Assembly (NCBI GenBank): GCA_947498415.1
Contig: CANMKB010000001.1
Location: forward strand, 558,001-622,000
Direction of reading: 5' to 3'
Length of the DNA: 64,000 bases
DNA from: an uncultured Paracoccaceae bacterium
Lineage (GTDB): Bacteria > Pseudomonadota > Alphaproteobacteria > Rhodobacterales > Rhodobacteraceae
Part shown: positions 10,100 to 19,811 of the stretch, piece by piece
Numbering within the stretch: position 1 is the stretch's first letter
Layout: every line of letters begins with the position of its first letter
The notes under the pieces: model-generated
Told to the model about the DNA's origin: nothing
The model's database searches: none
The model's input: the letters and a program-made list of their open reading frames with translations, nothing else
Program-made: the position numbers and the translations under genes

Positions 10100-10258
10100 G
10101 CACTCAGGGTGGGATCAAGCGGTGCAATGCGGACGTGAACGCAAAACACTTTCAAGTTAAGACGAACGACCCAAACGCAGAGGGGTCGCACACCAAGTTC
10201 GCTGGTGTTTTAGGGGCAAGTGATTAAAATCGATTTCAATGCAAACACGGGCCAAGAC

Positions 10259-10561
10259 ATGACTTTTGAAAATTCTGATGTGAAACCGATAGTCGTGATC
10301 TCGTACTGTGTTGGGTGCAATTGGCTTTTGCGGGCCAGCTGGATGTCACAAGAACTGCTTTCGACGTTTGCAGAAGAGCTTGGCGGCGTGACGTTGATGC
10401 CTTCTGACATTGGCGGCACCTTCGAAATTCGTATTGCGTCGCACGTGTTGTGGGAACGTAAACGGGACGGGGGTTTTCCCGATGTGAAAGCACTAAAGTC
10501 CCTTGTTAGAGACTATATTGATCCCGATAAAACGCTAGGTCATATCGATCGCGCGACTTAA
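10259..10561 (+). CDS. SelT/SelW/SelH (Rdx) family thioredoxin-fold protein
   Basis: A small cytoplasmic thioredoxin-like protein with the redox motif CVGC in SYCVGCNWLLRASW. The family pattern LLSTFAEELGGVTLMPSDIGGTFEI and the C-terminal LWERKRDGGFPDVKALKSLVRD follow. Here both motif positions are cysteine, with no selenocysteine. The ATG at 10259 gives 100 residues, the usual length. A GTG at 10220 has a better purine-rich site (AGGGG) and would add 13 residues, so the start is uncertain. The function of this family is not settled; a redox role is likely. Confidence 0.85.
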   Translation: MTFENSDVKPIVVISYCVGCNWLLRASWMSQELLSTFAEELGGVTLMPSDIGGTFEIRIASHVLWERKRDGGFPDVKALKSLVRDYIDPDKTLGHIDRAT

Positions 10562-10574
10562 GGCAGGTGCAAAT

Positions 10575-11006
10575 TTGGCAACGATTCATGATTTAGAACG
10601 CTTTGTGATGCCTCAGGAAATCACGCATGCGACTGCTTTGCGTGAAACGCGAATGGGCATGAAGGTGAGCCATTGGATTTGGTGGGAGTTCCCCCAATTG
10701 CGTGGCTTGGGGAAATCAAAGAGGGCACATGACTACGGGATCATCGATTTCGACGAGGCGGCGCGATACCTAGCGCATCCGGTGTTGGGCCCGCGCCTGA
10801 TGGAGATGTGCATGGCGTTACTATTGCATCCAGATAAGTCTGCCGAAGCTATTTTAGGGCCAGTCGATGCACAAAAGGTACGTAGCATGGCGACGCTTTT
10901 TTCAGCAGTGCCGGGGGCACCCCAGGTCTTTGACGACATCTTGAAGGTGTTTTTCTTGGGTTACGGTTGTCAGCAGACCTTAGATCAGATCGCTGATGAT
11001 ATTTAA
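10575..11006 (+). CDS. DUF1810 family protein
   Basis: A 143-residue protein of the conserved DUF1810 family, recognised by DLERFV near the start, the tryptophan-rich KVSHWIWWEFPQLRGLG, HDYGI and the helical C-terminus. It starts at TTG 10575, 13 bases after the Rdx family gene, and is probably co-transcribed with it. The family includes YbiA-neighbour-like proteins of unknown function, so no reaction is proposed. Confidence 0.85.
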   Translation: MATIHDLERFVMPQEITHATALRETRMGMKVSHWIWWEFPQLRGLGKSKRAHDYGIIDFDEAARYLAHPVLGPRLMEMCMALLLHPDKSAEAILGPVDAQKVRSMATLFSAVPGAPQVFDDILKVFFLGYGCQQTLDQIADDI

Positions 11007-11054
11007 GGTTAAGCCGGGCTTGCATGATGGTTGGGAAATGCGCAATTTGGCGCC

Positions 11055-11915
11055 ATGACAAAAACACTGCTCTCTCTCGGTCACGGATTTTCTGCACAAG
11101 CACTCGCCAAAGAACTGCTCCCCCAAGGGTGGCGTGTCATTGGCACCACGCGCAAAGAGGAAAAAGCATATTCGTTTCGCAAGACCGGAGTCGAGCCGCT
11201 GATGTGGCCATGTGATCTGACGGATCATTTGAAGGGGGTCACTCATGTCCTGACTTCTGCTGGGCCCGATGCAGAGGGCGACCCCATTTTGAGAACAGCC
11301 CGCGCTGCAATCGAACAGGCCAAAGATCAATTTGAGTGGGTCGGGTATCTATCGACCACCGGGGTCTATGGTGATCGCGATGGTGGTTGGGTTGATGAAG
11401 AAACGAATTTGGACCCGGCCACCGTGCGTGGCCAGCGCCGTGTTTTAGCCGAGCGAGAGTGGCTGGATATACCAGATCTTCCAGTGCACGTGTTTCGATT
11501 GGCGGGCATCTACGGCCCCGGTCGCGGCCCCTTTGCCAAATTGCGCAAAGGCGTGGCGCAGCGAGTGATCAAAAAGAACCAGGTTTTTTCCAGAATTCAT
11601 GTGCATGACATTGCCCAGGTCTTGGCTGCATCTATTGCCTCGCCTCATCCAGGTCGTATCTACAATGTGTGTGACGATGATCCTCAACCGCCGGAAGTGG
11701 TGATCGTATACGCTGCAAAACTGCTGGGTATGGAGCCCCCGCCGGCTGTGTCGTTTGAAGAGGCCGTGATGAGCCCGATGGCCCGGACATTCTATTCCGA
11801 CAGCAAGCGCGTACGGAATGATCGTATCAAGCAAGAGTTGGGCGTGTCGCTGAAATATCCAGACTTCAAATCAGCGCTGCAGGCCATGCTAGACGAAGAG
11901 AACGGCGTTGGTTAA
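11055..11915 (+). CDS. NAD-dependent epimerase/SDR family protein (YeeZ-like)
   Basis: An extended short-chain dehydrogenase-like protein. The N-terminal Rossmann segment LLSLGHGFSAQALAKEL replaces the classical TGxxGxxG with GHGFSA, as in the YeeZ subgroup. YLSTTGVYGDRDGGWVDE and FRLAGIYGPGRGP match epimerase active-site and substrate-loop regions. The ATG at 11055 is used because the upstream eight codons of the track ORF lie before the natural beta strand. The substrate is unknown. The gene ends just before convergent dxs. Confidence 0.85.
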   Translation: MTKTLLSLGHGFSAQALAKELLPQGWRVIGTTRKEEKAYSFRKTGVEPLMWPCDLTDHLKGVTHVLTSAGPDAEGDPILRTARAAIEQAKDQFEWVGYLSTTGVYGDRDGGWVDEETNLDPATVRGQRRVLAEREWLDIPDLPVHVFRLAGIYGPGRGPFAKLRKGVAQRVIKKNQVFSRIHVHDIAQVLAASIASPHPGRIYNVCDDDPQPPEVVIVYAAKLLGMEPPPAVSFEEAVMSPMARTFYSDSKRVRNDRIKQELGVSLKYPDFKSALQAMLDEENGVG

Positions 11916-11935
11916 TCGCCGCTCTTGTTCTGCCC

Positions 11936-13864
11936 TTAGGCAGATTTAGTGCCAATTTGAGTAACGCCGAGCGTGTTTAGAACCTTTGCCTCAATTTGCT
12001 CGGCATTCATGGCCGCCGCATCATACATGTCGCGCGGGCTTGCGTGGTCGATAAACGTATCCGGCAAGACCATTGAACGGTATTTCAGGCCCGTATCAAA
12101 CACGGCGTTTTCTGCCAAAAGCTGCGCCACATGTGAGCCAAAGCCGCCTATCGCACCTTCTTCGATCGTAATCAACGCCTCATGATTATGCGCAAGATCC
12201 AGAATTAGCGCTTCATCAAGAGGTTTGGCAAAACGTGCATCCACAATGGTTGGGCTTATGCCCTTAGCAGACAATGCTTCGGCCGCTTTACGCACTTCTT
12301 CCAGTCGTGTGCCAAAGGAAAGAAGGGCAACGCGTTTACCTTTTTGGATCATCCGGCCTTTGCCGATCTCAAGAATTTCACCGCGTTCCGGAAGTTCTAC
12401 GCCCACGCCTTCGCCACGTGGATAGCGGAAGGCAATAGGGCCATCGTCATACGCGGCAGCCGTGGCGACCATGTGCTTTAGCTCTGCTTCGTCGGCTGCG
12501 GCCATCACCACCATACCCGGAAGATTGGCCATATAAGCGATGTCAAAGCTGCCCGCATGTGTCGCGCCGTCTGCACCTACTAGGCCTGCGCGGTCGATCG
12601 CAAAGCGGACGGGCAATCGTTGAATTGCAACGTCGTGTACCACCTGGTCGTATCCGCGCTGAAGGAACGTTGAATACATCGCGCAGAAAGGTTTCATTCC
12701 GCCGGCCGCAAGGGCTGCGCAAAATGTAACGCCATGTTGTTCGGCAATGGCCACGTCAAAGCAGCGGCTTGGGTAACGCTCTGCAAATAGGTTTAGCCCG
12801 GTGCCATCAGGCATCGCCGCAGTCACCGCAACAATCTTGTCGTCTTCAGCCGCAAGTTCGACCAATGATTCACCAAATACATTGGTATAGCTGGGTGCGT
12901 TGGACGGTGCTTTTTTCTGTTTTCCGGTCAGTACATCGAACTTCGCTGTTGCGTGTCCGCGATCACGGGCGTTTTCAGCGGGGGCATAGCCTTTGCCTTT
13001 TTTCGTCACCACATGCAGCAGCACTGGCCCGTTTGCGCGCTCATGAATAGTGCGCATCACTGGCATCAATTGTTCCATATCGTGGCCATCAATCGGCCCG
13101 ATGTAGGAAAAGCCGAGTTCTTCAAACAGGGTGCCACCCACGGCCATGCCTTTAAGCATTTCCTTAGCGCGTTTTGCACCTTCTCGGAAAGGCTCTGGTA
13201 ATAGAGAAACGGCGCCTTTGGCGGCGGCTTTGAGTTCTTGGAACGGTTCGCCCGCATAAAGGCGCGATAGGTAGGACGACATCGCACCAACGGGTGGCGC
13301 GATGGACATGTCGTTGTCGTTCAAAACAACAAACAATCGGCGACCAAGGTGCCCAGCATTGTTCATCGCCTCATAGGCCATGCCTGCAGAGATGGAGCCA
13401 TCGCCGATGACAGCAATGGCGTCGCCAAGCCCGCCTTCGCATTGCCCACCTAGATCACGGGCTACCGTAAACCCAAGGGCGGCAGAGATAGAGGTTGAAC
13501 TGTGTGCCGCGCCAAACGGGTCAAAGACAGATTCAGAACGTTTTGTGAATCCAGACAAGCCATCTTTCATCCGCAGCGTGCGAATACGGTCACGACGCCC
13601 CGTTAGGATTTTATGCGGATAACATTGGTGCCCCACATCCCAGATGATTTTGTCACGCGGGGTGTCGAATACAGAGTGTAAAGCAACTGTAAGCTCTACA
13701 ACGCCCAAGCCTGCGCCAAGGTGCCCACCGGTTTCCGAAACCGCAGAAACAGTTTCTGCACGCAATTCATGCGCCAGCTGTGTCAGCTCTAAATCATCAA
13801 ACTGCTTTAGGTCTTCGGGTTTGTTCACCCGGTCTAAAAGCGGTGTTTCGGGTCTGGCGGACAT
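11936..13864 (-). CDS. dxs: 1-deoxy-D-xylulose-5-phosphate synthase
   Basis: DXS joins pyruvate and glyceraldehyde 3-phosphate to begin the MEP isoprenoid pathway. It is a thiamine-diphosphate enzyme. Visible features are [16 protein letters not shown] and [18 protein letters not shown] near the N-terminus, the cofactor motif [15 protein letters not shown], and the transketolase-like blocks [15 protein letters not shown] and [15 protein letters not shown]. At 642 residues it is full length. It follows ispA closely, with AGGGG before the ATG, and forms part of an xseB-ispA-dxs operon, a common alphaproteobacterial order. Confidence 0.97.
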   Translation of the reverse strand: MSARPETPLLDRVNKPEDLKQFDDLELTQLAHELRAETVSAVSETGGHLGAGLGVVELTVALHSVFDTPRDKIIWDVGHQCYPHKILTGRRDRIRTLRMKDGLSGFTKRSESVFDPFGAAHSSTSISAALGFTVARDLGGQCEGGLGDAIAVIGDGSISAGMAYEAMNNAGHLGRRLFVVLNDNDMSIAPPVGAMSSYLSRLYAGEPFQELKAAAKGAVSLLPEPFREGAKRAKEMLKGMAVGGTLFEELGFSYIGPIDGHDMEQLMPVMRTIHERANGPVLLHVVTKKGKGYAPAENARDRGHATAKFDVLTGKQKKAPSNAPSYTNVFGESLVELAAEDDKIVAVTAAMPDGTGLNLFAERYPSRCFDVAIAEQHGVTFCAALAAGGMKPFCAMYSTFLQRGYDQVVHDVAIQRLPVRFAIDRAGLVGADGATHAGSFDIAYMANLPGMVVMAAADEAELKHMVATAAAYDDGPIAFRYPRGEGVGVELPERGEILEIGKGRMIQKGKRVALLSFGTRLEEVRKAAEALSAKGISPTIVDARFAKPLDEALILDLAHNHEALITIEEGAIGGFGSHVAQLLAENAVFDTGLKYRSMVLPDTFIDHASPRDMYDAAAMNAEQIEAKVLNTLGVTQIGTKSA

Positions 13865-13878
13865 AGCTGCCCCTTTTA

Positions 13879-14748
13879 TTAGCTTTCCCGCGAAATAACG
13901 AAACGCGCGGTTTCCCGCAAGGCATCTGCGTTAGTGCCGTAGGGATCAAGTGCTGCGCAGCTTTCGTCAATCAGGTCTTTTGCACGGGCTTTCGCGGCCT
14001 CCATTCCAAGCAAGGATACAAAGGTCGCTTTGCCTGCGGCTTCGTCTTTGCCAAGAGTTTTACCAACCTTCGCGGCGTCTCCTTCGATATCTAGGACATC
14101 GTCCCAGATTTGGAAGGCAAGCCCTAGGCCATCGGCGTAACTTTTAAGTGCGCTTGAATCAGCCTGAGCCATGCGGGCTCCGCATTGGGCAGACCAATTG
14201 ATCAGAGCGCCTGTTTTCCCAGCTTGAAGCGCCATGATTTGATCTAGGGTCAACGGCGTTTCAGCAGTTTCGGCTGCCATATCAAGTGCCTGACCCAAAA
14301 CCATGCCCTGCGCCCCAGCGGCACGTGCAAAGGTGAGTGCAAGTTCTGCGCGCACTTCGGCATGCGGCGAACATTCTGGGTGTGTGATCATTTCAAATGC
14401 AAGGGTTTGCAGTGCATCCCCAGCCAAGACTGCCGTGGCATAGTCCCACTTTACGTGCACTGTTGGTTGACCACGGCGCATGTCGTCATCATCCATGCAA
14501 GGCAAGTCATCGTGAACAAGCGAATAGGCGTGCATGGCTTCGATGCCTGCCGCGGGCCAGATCGACTGGGACATCGGGATGTCATGCAGGCGAGCACTTT
14601 CGGTGACCAGAAACGCGCGAAGGCGTTTACCGCCATGGCTGGCATAGCGCATCGCTTGAACAACCGGCAGCTCGCCGAGCGGTTCAATCACAGAATCCAA
14701 ATGCAGCTGCACTTGCGCCGCAGTGTCCATCAATCGAGATTTGAACAC
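13879..14748 (-). CDS. ispA: Polyprenyl (geranyl/farnesyl) diphosphate synthase
   Basis: A trans-prenyltransferase that condenses IPP with allylic diphosphates. The first aspartate-rich motif is [14 protein letters not shown] and the second is [21 protein letters not shown] lies upstream, as expected. The short FARM spacing is that of C15 synthases such as IspA. The start is GTG at 14748, just past the xseB stop; an ATG six codons later is possible. Its product feeds quinones, carotenoids or hopanoids, and its substrates come from the pathway begun by the downstream dxs. Confidence 0.94.
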   Translation of the reverse strand: MFKSRLMDTAAQVQLHLDSVIEPLGELPVVQAMRYASHGGKRLRAFLVTESARLHDIPMSQSIWPAAGIEAMHAYSLVHDDLPCMDDDDMRRGQPTVHVKWDYATAVLAGDALQTLAFEMITHPECSPHAEVRAELALTFARAAGAQGMVLGQALDMAAETAETPLTLDQIMALQAGKTGALINWSAQCGARMAQADSSALKSYADGLGLAFQIWDDVLDIEGDAAKVGKTLGKDEAAGKATFVSLLGMEAAKARAKDLIDESCAALDPYGTNADALRETARFVISRES

Positions 14749-14750
14749 GT

Positions 14751-14993
14751 TTACAGTCCTTCGACGGGCTTTAAGCCATTCGGTTGGCCGTTTGCGTCAA
14801 GGGTGATGGCGGCCACTTTTTCTTCGGCTTCTTTCAGCTTTGCTTCGCAACGTGCCTTTAGTTCAGCACCGCGTTCGTAAAGCTTGATGGATTCTTCAAG
14901 CGCCACGTCTCCGCGTTCAAGTTGTCCAACAACTTGCTCAAGTTCTGCCATGGCTTGTTCAAAGCTCATTTCCGCAACCGGCGTCTCGCTCAT
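14751..14993 (-). CDS. xseB: Exodeoxyribonuclease VII small subunit
   Basis: An 80-residue helical subunit with the family pattern SFEQAMAELEQVVGQLERGDVALEESIKLYERG. With XseA, which is not in this window, it forms exonuclease VII, which degrades single-stranded DNA from both ends. It overlaps the upstream deacetylase-family gene by 4 bases and precedes ispA by two bases, so the four genes are one operon. Confidence 0.93.
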   Translation of the reverse strand: MSETPVAEMSFEQAMAELEQVVGQLERGDVALEESIKLYERGAELKARCEAKLKEAEEKVAAITLDANGQPNGLKPVEGL

Positions 14994-15925
14994 GCGCCAT
15001 TCTCCATCAATACTGTCACGTGTGCTGCGACCGAGGCCGCGAGTGCTCTCAGATCATATCCGCCTTCTAAAGTCGAGACGATACGCCCCTTGCAATGTTT
15101 TGCCGCAAGGTCGCAAAGTTTTTGAGTAAGCCATGCGAAATCTTCGGTTTGCCAATTCAATTGCGCCAGCGGGTCATCCGCATGAGCGTCAAACCCAGCC
15201 GAAATGATGATCAACTCAGGCTGATAGCGATCAATCGCCGGAAAGATCTCGCGTTGGTAAACAGCTTGCATCTCTGCCCTGCCTGAATGAGGGGACAACG
15301 GCAGGTTCCAAATGTTGTTGTGGCCGCCTGTTTCGTTCTCATGTCCGCTTCCGGGCCACAGCGGGCTTTGGTGGCTAGAGAAAAACTGCACACGTTCCTC
15401 GTTCCACAGCAGCGCCTGAGTGCCATTCCCGTGGTGAACGTCAAAGTCGATGACAGTCACCCGCGACAAGCCATGACGCTTAATTGCATGACGCGCTGCA
15501 ATGGCGGCATTTCCAAAAAGACAAAAGCCCATTGGGGTGGATTGCTCGGCATGATGGCCCGGCGGTCGTGTGGCGATAAATGCATTCGAAACCTCACCCG
15601 CTAGCACGGCGTCGACTGCAGCAACATTGGCACCAACAGCGCGGCGGGCCGCCAAGAGCGTACCTACCGACATATGCGTATCTGCATCCAAAGCACGCCC
15701 CCCGGAGGTGGGCGATGCAGAGGTGATCCGATCTAAATATGCGCGTGGATGGCATAGCAAAATGTCGTCGTCGGAGCATTCCGGCGCATTGCGACGGTCC
15801 AGTGCATCAAACGCAGGTGTTGCAAGTGCGATTTGAATTGCTTCAAGTCGCGCCACCTGCTCTGGGTGACCAGAAGGCATGATGTGATTAAGGCAATCGG
15901 TGTGTGTATAAATGGCAGTTGTCAT
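14990..15925 (-). CDS. Histone deacetylase family protein (AcuC/APAH-like)
   Basis: A zinc-dependent deacetylase of the arginase/HDAC fold. The core motif RPPGHHAE and the metal site DFDVHHGNGTQALLW are present, with SAGFDAHADDPLA further on. Bacterial members deacetylate acetylpolyamines, acetoin-pathway enzymes or small amides; the substrate is not evident. The ATG at 15925 (MTTAIYTHTDCLNH) is preferred to the first ATG of the track ORF. It heads the xseB-ispA-dxs operon by a 4-base overlap. Confidence 0.92.
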   Translation of the reverse strand: MTTAIYTHTDCLNHIMPSGHPEQVARLEAIQIALATPAFDALDRRNAPECSDDDILLCHPRAYLDRITSASPTSGGRALDADTHMSVGTLLAARRAVGANVAAVDAVLAGEVSNAFIATRPPGHHAEQSTPMGFCLFGNAAIAARHAIKRHGLSRVTVIDFDVHHGNGTQALLWNEERVQFFSSHQSPLWPGSGHENETGGHNNIWNLPLSPHSGRAEMQAVYQREIFPAIDRYQPELIIISAGFDAHADDPLAQLNWQTEDFAWLTQKLCDLAAKHCKGRIVSTLEGGYDLRALAASVAAHVTVLMENGA

Positions 15926-15963
15926 ATGCGGCATCAAAGCCGGAACAAAAGCGAGCTGACAAG

Positions 15964-16509
15964 ATGCGGAATTTACTTTTCTTAACTTGGCCTCTGATTT
16001 TTCTGGGTCTGGCCGTAAATGCAGAGCCTGTATGGCAGGTTCAGAGCGACCTGAATAATGATGGGAATGCGGAAAGTTTCACGCTTTATGAGATGCCCGA
16101 ACATCAGATTAATCTGCGCATTACCGAAAACGGTGAAACACTTTTAGAAGTCGAAGATTTTGTCTGGCAGGGTGGTTTGTTTGGGCAAATCCCTGAACTT
16201 GAAGTGGCGGCTAACGGCTCTGTTCAAGTTATCTCAATGAATGAAGGGTGCTGCCGCCATCGCTGGAGCCAGACAGTCACCATAGCTTACCGAAAAGGCG
16301 CGTACCGTGTGGCCGGAATTACTTATATCTGGCGTGATACATTGGATCTGGAAGACTGGGGCATTTGTGACGTGAACCTACTGAACGGTCGGGGCACCCT
16401 AACAAAAGGGGATCTGCCTGCACGCGCGATCCGGGCTAAGGGCTACGCCCCGAAAGTTCTCGATTGGAGTGTAAGTAGTGATCTTCCAGACGCTTGCAAA
16501 CTAGAGTGA
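15964..16509 (+). CDS. Secreted protein of unknown function
   Basis: No family recognised. The start at ATG 15964 gives an N-terminal signal peptide (MRNLLFLTWPLIFLGLAVNAEP, cleavage likely after VNA). The mature part begins with SDLNNDGNAESF, a calcium-binding-like DxNxDG loop often seen in VCBS/FG-GAP-like secreted proteins. A CC pair in MNEGCCRHRW and two further cysteines (WGICDVN, DACKLE) could form disulfides in the periplasm. The gene is divergent from the deacetylase gene and converges on the response regulator. Confidence 0.7.
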   Translation: MRNLLFLTWPLIFLGLAVNAEPVWQVQSDLNNDGNAESFTLYEMPEHQINLRITENGETLLEVEDFVWQGGLFGQIPELEVAANGSVQVISMNEGCCRHRWSQTVTIAYRKGAYRVAGITYIWRDTLDLEDWGICDVNLLNGRGTLTKGDLPARAIRAKGYAPKVLDWSVSSDLPDACKLE

Positions 16510-16514
16510 TCCGC

Positions 16515-17216
16515 TTACTCCGGCGCGAGCATATATCCAGCGCCGCGCACAGTTTGTAGGTAACGTGGTTGTTTCGGGTCGCTTTCAATTTTACGGCGCA
16601 GGCGCGTGATCTGAACATCGACAGCACGTTCTTGTGCTTGGCCACGATCGCGCCCTAGGTCTTCGACGAGTTTTGCACGGCTAATGGGTTCTCCTGGAGT
16701 GGCAGAGAAAATCTTCATCAATTGACTTTCTGTTGCGGTTAGGCGCACCAGATCGTCACCCTGCCACATCTCGCCGCGCTCAATGTCGTAACGGATATCG
16801 CCTAGCTTTAGGACCTTTGGCACAGCATCTTTGTCATTGCTTTCCGGCACACGTCGCAGGATTGCGTTGATGCGCAACAGCAATTCCTTTGGCTCAAAAG
16901 GCTTAGAGAGATAATCATCCGCCCCGGCCTCGAGACCGGCAATGCGGTCTTCAGTTTCACCTTTTGCCGTCAGCAGCATAATGGGCGTCGCAGATGTTTC
17001 CCGAATGGCGCGTGTCAGGCTTACGCCATCTTCGCCAGGCATCATGACATCCAGTACGATCATATCAAAATCGAGCCCTTCGAGGATGCGCCGGGCATGG
17101 GCCGCATCTCGGGCTGCGGAGACAAGAAAGCCATTCCGGATCAGGAATTTTTGAAGCAGACCGCGAATGCGTTCGTCATCGTCGATAATCAGTAGGTGAG
17201 GCTGCATTTCCATCAT
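16515..17216 (-). CDS. petR: OmpR-family response regulator (PetR-like)
   Basis: The receiver domain (residues 5-120) has the acidic pocket DDD, the phosphorylation site VLDVMMPGEDG, and LLTAKGE and SKPF with the conserved Thr and Lys. A winged-helix DNA-binding domain (about 140-230) ends in RRKIESDPKQPRYLQTVRGAGYML. It overlaps the MarR-type gene by 4 bases, and this order matches petP-petR known from Rhodobacter. No histidine kinase is adjacent, so the phosphodonor is unknown. Confidence 0.88.
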   Translation of the reverse strand: MMEMQPHLLIIDDDERIRGLLQKFLIRNGFLVSAARDAAHARRILEGLDFDMIVLDVMMPGEDGVSLTRAIRETSATPIMLLTAKGETEDRIAGLEAGADDYLSKPFEPKELLLRINAILRRVPESNDKDAVPKVLKLGDIRYDIERGEMWQGDDLVRLTATESQLMKIFSATPGEPISRAKLVEDLGRDRGQAQERAVDVQITRLRRKIESDPKQPRYLQTVRGAGYMLAPE

Positions 17217-17725
17217 GAATTGGTCTCGCGTAATCCGGTGTATCGACGTCGCATTTCAGTATCCATCATTGCCTCTAGCACACGACGGAAGCCTGCAACA
17301 TCTTCTGGGCCTGCATCGCGATAAGCGGCACGCATCCGCGTACGCTGCGCATCAGATAGTCGCGCCTCAAGTGCTGTCCCTGTTTCCGTTAGAAATAGAT
17401 TGCGTTCGCGCTTATCCACTTTACCGACGCGGCTTTCGACCAAACCATCTTCGATCAGCGTCCTTAAGACACGATTGAGCGATTGCTTTGTAACGCCCAA
17501 GATTTCCAGAAGATTGGTTACAGTGGTTCCGGGTGCACGATTGATAAAGTGAATGGCTCGGTGATGGGCGCGGCCGTAGGCCATTGTCGCAAGGATCCGG
17601 TCGGGTTCAGATGTTAATCCGCGATAGGCGAAATATACCGCCTCGATTCCCTGACGGATTTGTTCGTCTGTCAGAAAGAGCAGGCTTTCACTGCCGTAGG
17701 AGTCGCCCATCTTCTTAATTTCCAT
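17213..17725 (-). CDS. petP: MarR family transcriptional regulator (PetP-like)
   Basis: A winged-helix MarR regulator: AHHRAIHFINRAPGTTVTNLLEILGVTKQSLNRVLRTLIEDGLVES is the DNA-binding helix pair and wing, followed by KVDKRERNLFLTETG. The start is uncertain. The track begins at GTG 17773, but ATG 17725 or 17710 agrees better with family length (about 165-170 residues); 17725 is used. It is coupled to petR by ATGA. In Rhodobacter the pair affects cytochrome bc1 gene expression; those genes are not in the window. Confidence 0.85.
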   Translation of the reverse strand: MEIKKMGDSYGSESLLFLTDEQIRQGIEAVYFAYRGLTSEPDRILATMAYGRAHHRAIHFINRAPGTTVTNLLEILGVTKQSLNRVLRTLIEDGLVESRVGKVDKRERNLFLTETGTALEARLSDAQRTRMRAAYRDAGPEDVAGFRRVLEAMMDTEMRRRYTGLRETNS

Positions 17726-17881
17726 TCGAAATTTATCTTTGTTCCCTTCACAATATGTCAGCGTTGTTGACACTCCAAGGGTGAATTGATAGCGAAACTC
17801 AGTTTTTGCGTAATATTACGACCGGATCGGCTCGATCTTGCGCAATAATCGAAAATTACAATTGATAAAGAAGGGTGCACC

Positions 17882-18751
17882 ATGGCGGGCGCATATGATG
17901 ATCGCGACGGGAAAATCTGGTTGGACGGCAAGCTTGTCGAATGGCGGGATGCCAATGTGCATATTCTGTCACACGCTTTACACTATGCCAGCTCTGTTTT
18001 TGAGGGCGAACGCGCCTACAATGGTAAAATCTTCAAAAGCGTCGAGCACTCTGAGCGCCTTTTGAAATCCGGTGAGATGATGGATATGCCCATCCCTTAC
18101 ACCGTCGAAGAAATCGAAAAAGCGAAATATGACGCTTTGAATGCCAATGGTTTTAAAGACGCCTATGTGCGTGTTGTGGCATGGCGCGGAGCGGGCGAAG
18201 ACATGGGTGTTGCGTCCTCTAAGAACCCGGTGCGCATGGCCGTCGCTGTTTGGGAATGGGGCGCCTACTATGGCGACGCAAAAATGCAGGGCGCGAAACT
18301 AGATATCGCAAAATGGAAACGTCCTTCACCTGAGACGATTCCAACAGCGGCGAAAGCAGCAGGTCTTTACATGATTTGCACAATGTCGAAACATGCTGCC
18401 GAAGCTAAAGGTTGCTCGGATGCGTTGTTTTACGATTACCGCGGCTATGTCGCAGAGGCGACCGGCGCCAATGTGTTCTTTGTTAAAGACGGCGAAGTGC
18501 ACACCCCCATCCCTGACGCGATCCTAAACGGTATCACACGTCAAACCATTATTCAGATGTTGAAGGACAAAGGCATCAACGTGATTGAGCGTCACATCAT
18601 GCCGGAAGAGCTTGGTTCTTTTGAGCAGTGCTGGCTGACGGGGACCGCAGCCGAAGTGACGCCTGTCGGCCAGATTGGTGACCACAAATTCGAAGTCGGC
18701 GATATCACCCGCGATGTTGCTGAAAGTTACGAAGCACTGGTTCGCGCTTAA
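17882..18751 (+). CDS. ilvE: Branched-chain amino acid aminotransferase
   Basis: A class IV PLP aminotransferase that makes Leu, Ile and Val from their 2-keto acids. HALHYASSVFEGERAYNG is the IlvE N-terminal motif. AAKAAGLYMICTMSKHAAEAKGCSDALFYDYRGYVAEATGANVFFV spans the substrate and cofactor loops, and LTGTAAEVTPV is the C-terminal phosphate-binding motif. At 289 residues it is the proteobacterial length. It is divergent from petPR with its own promoter region and ends at a clear terminator. Confidence 0.95.
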   Translation: MAGAYDDRDGKIWLDGKLVEWRDANVHILSHALHYASSVFEGERAYNGKIFKSVEHSERLLKSGEMMDMPIPYTVEEIEKAKYDALNANGFKDAYVRVVAWRGAGEDMGVASSKNPVRMAVAVWEWGAYYGDAKMQGAKLDIAKWKRPSPETIPTAAKAAGLYMICTMSKHAAEAKGCSDALFYDYRGYVAEATGANVFFVKDGEVHTPIPDAILNGITRQTIIQMLKDKGINVIERHIMPEELGSFEQCWLTGTAAEVTPVGQIGDHKFEVGDITRDVAESYEALVRA

Positions 18752-18772
18752 TCCCATTCTTACGCTCGTGTC

Positions 18773-18803
18773 AAAGCCGTCCGATTTCGGGCGGCTTTTT
18801 TTA
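18773..18803 (+). terminator. Rho-independent terminator after ilvE
   Basis: AAAGCCGTCCG and CGGGCGGCTTT pair around a short ATTT loop and are followed by a T tract. It lies between ilvE and the convergent transporter gene and may serve both. Confidence 0.85.
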
Positions 18804-19724
18804 TCCCTGTGGGGTCATATTTGGGCGGGCCTTGCCGCGTTTCAAGCCAAGCTGACGCTCGCGCCAAATGATCAGGATGCCACCTGATACGATCAGGCAA
18901 GCACCAGAAATCGTCCATACTGTCGGCACCTCGGCGAAGATGAAATAGCCGATCACCACCGCAAAGATCATTGAAACGTAATCAAAAGGTGCCAGCAAAG
19001 AAGCTTCTGCGTGTTTGTAACTAAGCGTCAGGAAGATTTGCGCAATACCGCCGATCAGGCCCGCGCTGATCAAATACAGAAATTCTTTAGAACTTGGCAT
19101 GACCCAACCAAAGGGCAGGGTGAGCAATGACAGGATCGTCGCGGTCAAAGAGAAATAAAACACGATGGCCGAGGTTTGTTCGGTTTGGGCCAAGCGACGG
19201 ATGTGGATTTGGGCAAGTGCTCGAAACACAGCTGACCCTAGAACCAGCGTAGCACCTAGCAACATCAGTGTTTGCGGGCCTCCACCATCGAACTCTGCAA
19301 GACGCGGGTAAAGAACAATGCCAACCCCAACCAGCCCAATCGTGACCGCTGACAATCGCACCACGCGGATTTTTTCGCCGAGGAACATTGCTGCAAATAT
19401 CACGATCAGCAGCGGGGAGGTGAAGCTAATGGCGACGACCTGGGGCAAGGGAAGTAGGCCCAGCCCGGCAAATCCAAGCACCATGGCTGTGGTTCCGATA
19501 AGACCTCTCCAGAAGTGTCCCATAGGTTTTTTGACTTTAAGCCCGGTGCGGATTTCACCGCGATACAGAAGCCAAGCCAAAATAACAAAGAGCGCAAAGA
19601 ACGATCTAAAGAACACGGCTTCCCACGCAGGCACATGTGGTGCTGACGCTTTGATGAGTGAATCCATGATTGCGAAGAGAAAGAGTGCGAAGACTTTGCT
19701 TAGAATGCCAAGTGCGGGGTTCAT
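18801..19724 (-). CDS. EamA/DMT family transporter
   Basis: An inner-membrane protein of the drug/metabolite transporter superfamily with about ten hydrophobic segments in two EamA repeats. Segments such as FWRGLIGTTAMVLGFAGLGLLPL and GLVGVGIVLYPRL belong to the first repeat, and LLAPFDYVSMIFAVVIGYFIF to the second. Members export metabolites or amino acids; the substrate is unknown. It stands alone between ilvE and the HD gene. Confidence 0.88.
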   Translation of the reverse strand: MNPALGILSKVFALFLFAIMDSLIKASAPHVPAWEAVFFRSFFALFVILAWLLYRGEIRTGLKVKKPMGHFWRGLIGTTAMVLGFAGLGLLPLPQVVAISFTSPLLIVIFAAMFLGEKIRVVRLSAVTIGLVGVGIVLYPRLAEFDGGGPQTLMLLGATLVLGSAVFRALAQIHIRRLAQTEQTSAIVFYFSLTATILSLLTLPFGWVMPSSKEFLYLISAGLIGGIAQIFLTLSYKHAEASLLAPFDYVSMIFAVVIGYFIFAEVPTVWTISGACLIVSGGILIIWRERQLGLKRGKARPNMTPQG

Positions 19725-19811
19725 TGAGGGCGCCTCGTAGGGCGGGCGCTTTCGCCCGTGCGTCGCAGGTGTCGCACGTGGATTTCAGGGGTGCAATGCA
19801 AATGTCGCCTT